From the NCBI GenBank assembly GCA_040387735.1, contig JAZKDE010000010.1, forward strand, positions 1-52,572: DNA of 52,572 nucleotides, written 5' to 3'. Shown here in pieces: positions 49,647-52,572 of this stretch (its first letter is position 1; every line of letters starts with the position of its first letter). Below the pieces are notes generated by a model. That model saw nothing but the letters and a program-made list of their open reading frames with translations, had not been told where the DNA came from and searched no databases. The translations under genes were made by a program, and so were the position numbers. The stretch is from Arcicella sp040387735. GTDB lineage: Bacteria; Bacteroidota; Bacteroidia; Cytophagales; Spirosomataceae.

Positions 49647-52572
49647 TTATCTCATCAAAGTCAAACTACGGATAAATTCTTTTCCGTTTGATAGCTTAAC
49701 CATGTAGAAATAAGTACCGTCTGGCAAGCCCGTTTTATCCGTCAGATTCGCTCCTTGGTTGGCGGTTCCGTCCCAATTGTTTTGGTAGTCGTCTTGGGCG
49801 TAAACCAATCCTCCCCAACGGTTATAAATTTGTAGATTTATCGTTAAAGTCTTGTCATTCAAGTCAATCACAAATAAATCATTGATACCGTCTCCGTTTG
49901 GCGAGAAGCCTTCTGGAATGAATATTTCCTTCGGTTCGTCCACTGGTTTCTGTACGCTCAACACTCTAATCGGCGTTGGTTTCGAGTCATCGGTTGGGTC
50001 ATTGTTGCCGTCTGGATTTACATCAAATCCATTATTCGATAAGTCTTGCACCACAATGGTTCCCGCTTTGGCTACTCCCGTTGCTGAGTTATAGAATGTA
50101 TCAACTTTGGCAGTGCTAAAATCAACTCTGACGGTAAACTGAATACTTTTCACTTTGCCTGTCAACAAATAGCTTTGCGTTTCTATCAAAAGTCGATTGT
50201 TCGTTTGTCCGTCATAATTAGGATTTACCACCAACCCAGAATCAGCTTTTAATCCATTGACATTCAAAATTTTAGCTCCGTTATCCGTAAATACATCGTC
50301 CAAATTATCTAACACTTGGATTTGCTCGAAGTCGGCATTACCCACGTTTACTAATCTGAAATCGTAAGTAATATCATACGTTTTGCCTTCTACCAAAACA
50401 GGAATTCGTGCTTCTTTACACAATGCCAATATTGGTTTTTGAACAATCTTGATACTGTCTTTTCCGCAATCTGTTACGATGAAATAAGCAGGCGTTGATG
50501 GTTGTGATTTACAAGTATTCAACTCGCAAGTTGCCGTAAATTGGTAAGCTGTTTTGGTTGGTTTTACCAAAATTTGCTGTCCAACCTGACCATCCGACCA
50601 CGTTACTTTTCCTCCTTCGCAACCGTGTGCAGTCAGCACTTCCGACTCCCCTACGCACAAACGCTCACGTCCACACGTAACCACTGGCGTTGAAATACCT
50701 ACTTTTACGGTTATCGTATTTGAAGTTGAACTTTTACAAGTTCCTGACTGACAAATAGCGGTGTAAGTTGTGGTTATCGTTGGTTTTTCCGTTATCGAAT
50801 TACCTGTTTTTCCGTTGCTCCAAACTACCGTTCCTTTACAAGTTGTTGCCGATAATGTTACGCTATCACCTCCACAAATCTGGGTTTTATTGCTAACAAT
50901 TACAGGAACCGCTGGCGAACTTACCGTCAATTTAACTTCATTCGACACGTTGCTGATACAGTAAATGGTGTATTCGCAATTACTTGATTTTTGGCAAGTA
51001 TTGTAGTACACACAAGTTGCGGTGTAAACAGTATTCACGCTTGGACTAACGGTAATTGATTTACCTTTTTGTCCATTCGACCAATTGACTTCGCCAACGC
51101 AACCCAAAGCCGTGAGAATAGCATTTTCTGAGCAACTTAAATTGGTTTCGCTCGCAATAATGGTTGGTGCGGTTTTGTCGCACGGTAATTTTGCTCGCAC
51201 TACGCAACTGGCTTCATCGTCTTCTTTTCCATCCCACTTGCCATTATTTGGCGTTGAGTCTGGGTCTGGTTGGTCAGATTTTGTTACCTGTGCTTTGTTA
51301 ATTAAGTTGCTTTCTTTCGTTACCAAAACTTTATAACCGAATACCGCAAAACCTTTTTTCTCAATGCTTGGCACTTTGAAAGTGATTATGTTTCCGTTCA
51401 GCGTTCCGTTATTCGATTCTAATAATTGTAAACCATCTGGTAAAATATCAGAAATCTCTACATTGGTTGCTTCCGAAGGTCCTGCATTATCTACTTGAAC
51501 CATGTAAATTAAGGTATCGCCAACGGTTACATCGGTATGATTCACGATTTTATTCAAACTCAAATCTGCTTGCTGTGCAATCAAAGTAACAACGCCCACA
51601 TCATCCTGACCGTCTTCCGTGCCTGTATTTGGCTGAGAATCTGGGTCATACTGACGAGTATCGTAAATTTCGGCTTTGTTCGTAATCAATCCACCTTTCA
51701 TAACTTTAGCTTTGAAAGTTAAGTCAACGTAGGTATTTGGTTGAATTATTGGAATAGTTTTGCTTAATAATTCTCCATTCAACAGACTGAAGTCTGTGGT
51801 ACTTATGTACGACAATCCCGCAGGTAAATAATCTTTTACGATGGTATATCTCGCTAATTCTGGTCCTGCATTGTGTACACGCAAGGTAAAGGTTACTTCT
51901 TCACCTACATTTGGTTCGGCAGGCGTTCCTGTGTTGTTTGAGACAAATTTCTCTAAACTCAAATCCGCTCCACGACCATTCACCGTTACTGAATCCGTAT
52001 CATCTTCGCCATCTTCCGTTCCTGAATTTGGACAAGAAACTGGGTCATTTTGTTCTGCACTGGTTATCTCTACTTTGTTTGTAATTGCGGATTTTGGATT
52101 TTGGATTGCGGATAGATTTGACACCAATTTCGCTGTGAAAGTCAATTTCTCTTTTCCACCCACTTGTACCGAATCTAATTTTCCAATCAAGGCTCTTGAA
52201 ACTTCGTTGTATTCAAAATCATTTGAAGAAATGAATTTCAAGCCTTCTGGCAAAATATCTCTTACGTGAACGTTGGTAGCGGTATTTGGTCCCGAATTAC
52301 TCACTGTAATTGTATAAGTTACATTCTGTCCAACGTTGGCATTCCAAGGTTTTACGTCTTTTCTGATGCTCAAATCTGCTTTTCCTGCATTGATGGTTAC
52401 GCTTGCTTCATCATCTTCGTCGTTGTCCGTTCCGTTATCAGGTGTTGAATCTGGGTCGAATTGGTCAACTTCGATGATTTGGGCGTGGTTAGTAATTTGT
52501 GAATTGCGAGTTGTGAGTTGTGATTTAAACGTCCACGTTGCACTCTCTCCCGCTTTAATACTATCCGCCGAA
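49647..52572 (-). CDS. giant DUF11-repeat surface protein with CHU_C gliding/T9SS C-terminal domain (5' end outside window)
   Basis: At least 975 residues; the frame is open to the window edge, so the N-terminus is missing (Met at 52373 is internal). From N to C: four DUF11 repeats, each with the pattern VGQNVTYTITVSNSGPNTATN...DILPEGL and ending with a DPDSTPN...DGxEDD acidic loop, then three Cys-rich modules (each with LTAxGCxGxVxWSNGQxG and TCxY), one more DUF11-like segment, and a C-terminal CHU_C module (FIPEGFSPNGDGINDLFVID ... YNRWGGLVYAQDDYQNNWDG). The last directs type IX secretion. A cell-surface adhesin is likely. Word-repeat inserts at 52084 and 52490 interrupt DUF11 units. Confidence 0.92.
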   Translation of the reverse strand, partial: SADSIKAGESATWTFKSQLTTRNSQITNHAQIIEVDQFDPDSTPDNGTDNDEDDEASVTINAGKADLSIRKDVKPWNANVGQNVTYTITVSNSGPNTATNVHVRDILPEGLKFISSNDFEYNEVSRALIGKLDSVQVGGKEKLTFTAKLVSNLSAIQNPKSAITNKVEITSAEQNDPVSCPNSGTEDGEDDTDSVTVNGRGADLSLEKFVSNNTGTPAEPNVGEEVTFTLRVHNAGPELARYTIVKDYLPAGLSYISTTDFSLLNGELLSKTIPIIQPNTYVDLTFKAKVMKGGLITNKAEIYDTRQYDPDSQPNTGTEDGQDDVGVVTLIAQQADLSLNKIVNHTDVTVGDTLIYMVQVDNAGPSEATNVEISDILPDGLQLLESNNGTLNGNIITFKVPSIEKKGFAVFGYKVLVTKESNLINKAQVTKSDQPDPDSTPNNGKWDGKEDDEASCVVRAKLPCDKTAPTIIASETNLSCSENAILTALGCVGEVNWSNGQKGKSITVSPSVNTVYTATCVYYNTCQKSSNCEYTIYCISNVSNEVKLTVSSPAVPVIVSNKTQICGGDSVTLSATTCKGTVVWSNGKTGNSITEKPTITTTYTAICQSGTCKSSTSNTITVKVGISTPVVTCGRERLCVGESEVLTAHGCEGGKVTWSDGQVGQQILVKPTKTAYQFTATCELNTCKSQPSTPAYFIVTDCGKDSIKIVQKPILALCKEARIPVLVEGKTYDITYDFRLVNVGNADFEQIQVLDNLDDVFTDNGAKILNVNGLKADSGLVVNPNYDGQTNNRLLIETQSYLLTGKVKSIQFTVRVDFSTAKVDTFYNSATGVAKAGTIVVQDLSNNGFDVNPDGNNDPTDDSKPTPIRVLSVQKPVDEPKEIFIPEGFSPNGDGINDLFVIDLNDKTLTINLQIYNRWGGLVYAQDDYQNNWDGTANQGANLTDKTGLPDGTYFYMVKLSNGKEFIRSLTLMR
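52084..52115 (-). repeat. heptamer word tract inside the DUF11 coding region
   Basis: GCGGATT/TTGGATT repeated with a 7-bp period, in frame, coding AIQNPKSAI. Sister DUF11 repeats lack these residues at the same place. Confidence 0.6.
52490..52525 (-). repeat. heptamer word tract inside the DUF11 coding region (second)
   Basis: Variants of TTGTGAA/TTGTGAG/TTGCGAG with a 7-bp period, in frame, coding SQLTTRNSQITN. Same words as the intergenic inverted repeat at 36357-36424. Confidence 0.55.

Noticed and set aside
1..52572. tRNA or rRNA genes, riboswitches
   Set aside because: I looked for cloverleaf-like stretches and known conserved leaders in the spacers and saw none; a covariance-model scan would be decisive.
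42450..52572. PorP/SprF and DUF11/CHU_C protein as a SprB-SprF style operon
   Set aside because: They are about 6 kb apart with many unrelated genes between, so only a functional link in trans can be suggested.

Overview
The window is a chromosomal segment of a Bacteroidota bacterium, most likely a member of the Cytophagales. This rests on a PorP/SprF-family protein, a C-terminal gliding/type IX secretion sorting module (CHU_C type) on a very large DUF11 surface protein, extended NusB and YbbR proteins in the order nusB-ytxH-DUF1573-yajC-ybbR-coaE, TAnnTTTG-like -7 boxes, low GC and weak ribosome binding sites. I saw no rRNA, tRNA, CRISPR array, insertion sequence or prophage. One run of ten Ns (6418-6427) sits inside an oxidoreductase gene. 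The first gene (tilS) and the last gene (DUF11/CHU_C protein) run off the window.

Layout. 1-7.2 kb (mostly +): 3' part of tilS, an ECF sigma factor with a small membrane protein, a TraB/GumN protein, a tight MOSC / UbiA-like / MFS trio, and a CurA-type oxidoreductase. 7.2-11 kb: two tandem secreted thioredoxin-like paralogues (-), a DUF1801 gene and an unknown secreted protein. 11.3-17.6 kb (+): the 2-oxoglutarate dehydrogenase genes sucA, sucB and lpdA with a small DUF4177-like gene between sucB and lpdA. 17.6-24.2 kb (-): an M56/BlaI sensor-repressor pair and the conserved coaE...nusB block. 24.5-28.9 kb: an ABC half-exporter, a TolC-family protein, an RRM protein and a YigZ protein. 29-40.4 kb: a carbohydrate locus arranged around a divergent spacer (33868-34194), with Gfo/Idh/MocA, GH3 and double DUF1080 proteins on - and two aldo-keto reductases, Dabb, GH9, cupin and TIM-barrel isomerase genes on +. 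Most of its products carry Sec or Tat signals, which suggests periplasmic breakdown of beta-glucans that may combine hydrolysis with a 3-keto-glycoside route. 40.5-42.3 kb (-): an alkylation-repair operon with a split Ada and a 2OG-Fe(II) oxygenase. 42.4-47.8 kb (-): PorP/SprF, cyanophycinase-like peptidase, SemiSWEET, LytTR regulator, bPH2, GNAT and DUF3667 proteins. 48.1-49.4 kb (-): an accessory pair, a TIR-like protein and a HEPN-like protein, each preceded by a copy of the same ~66-bp element. 49.6 kb to the end (-): the surface adhesin.

The most unusual signals lie between the genes. Many spacers consist of short repeated words, often with a period near seven bases, folded back as long perfect or nested inverted repeats. 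The same kinds of words also occur in frame inside two coding regions. A second notable signal is the TIR-like/HEPN-like pair with its duplicated upstream element. Candidate operators are a 36-bp palindrome before blaI and a triple GGTATTT before the LytTR gene.
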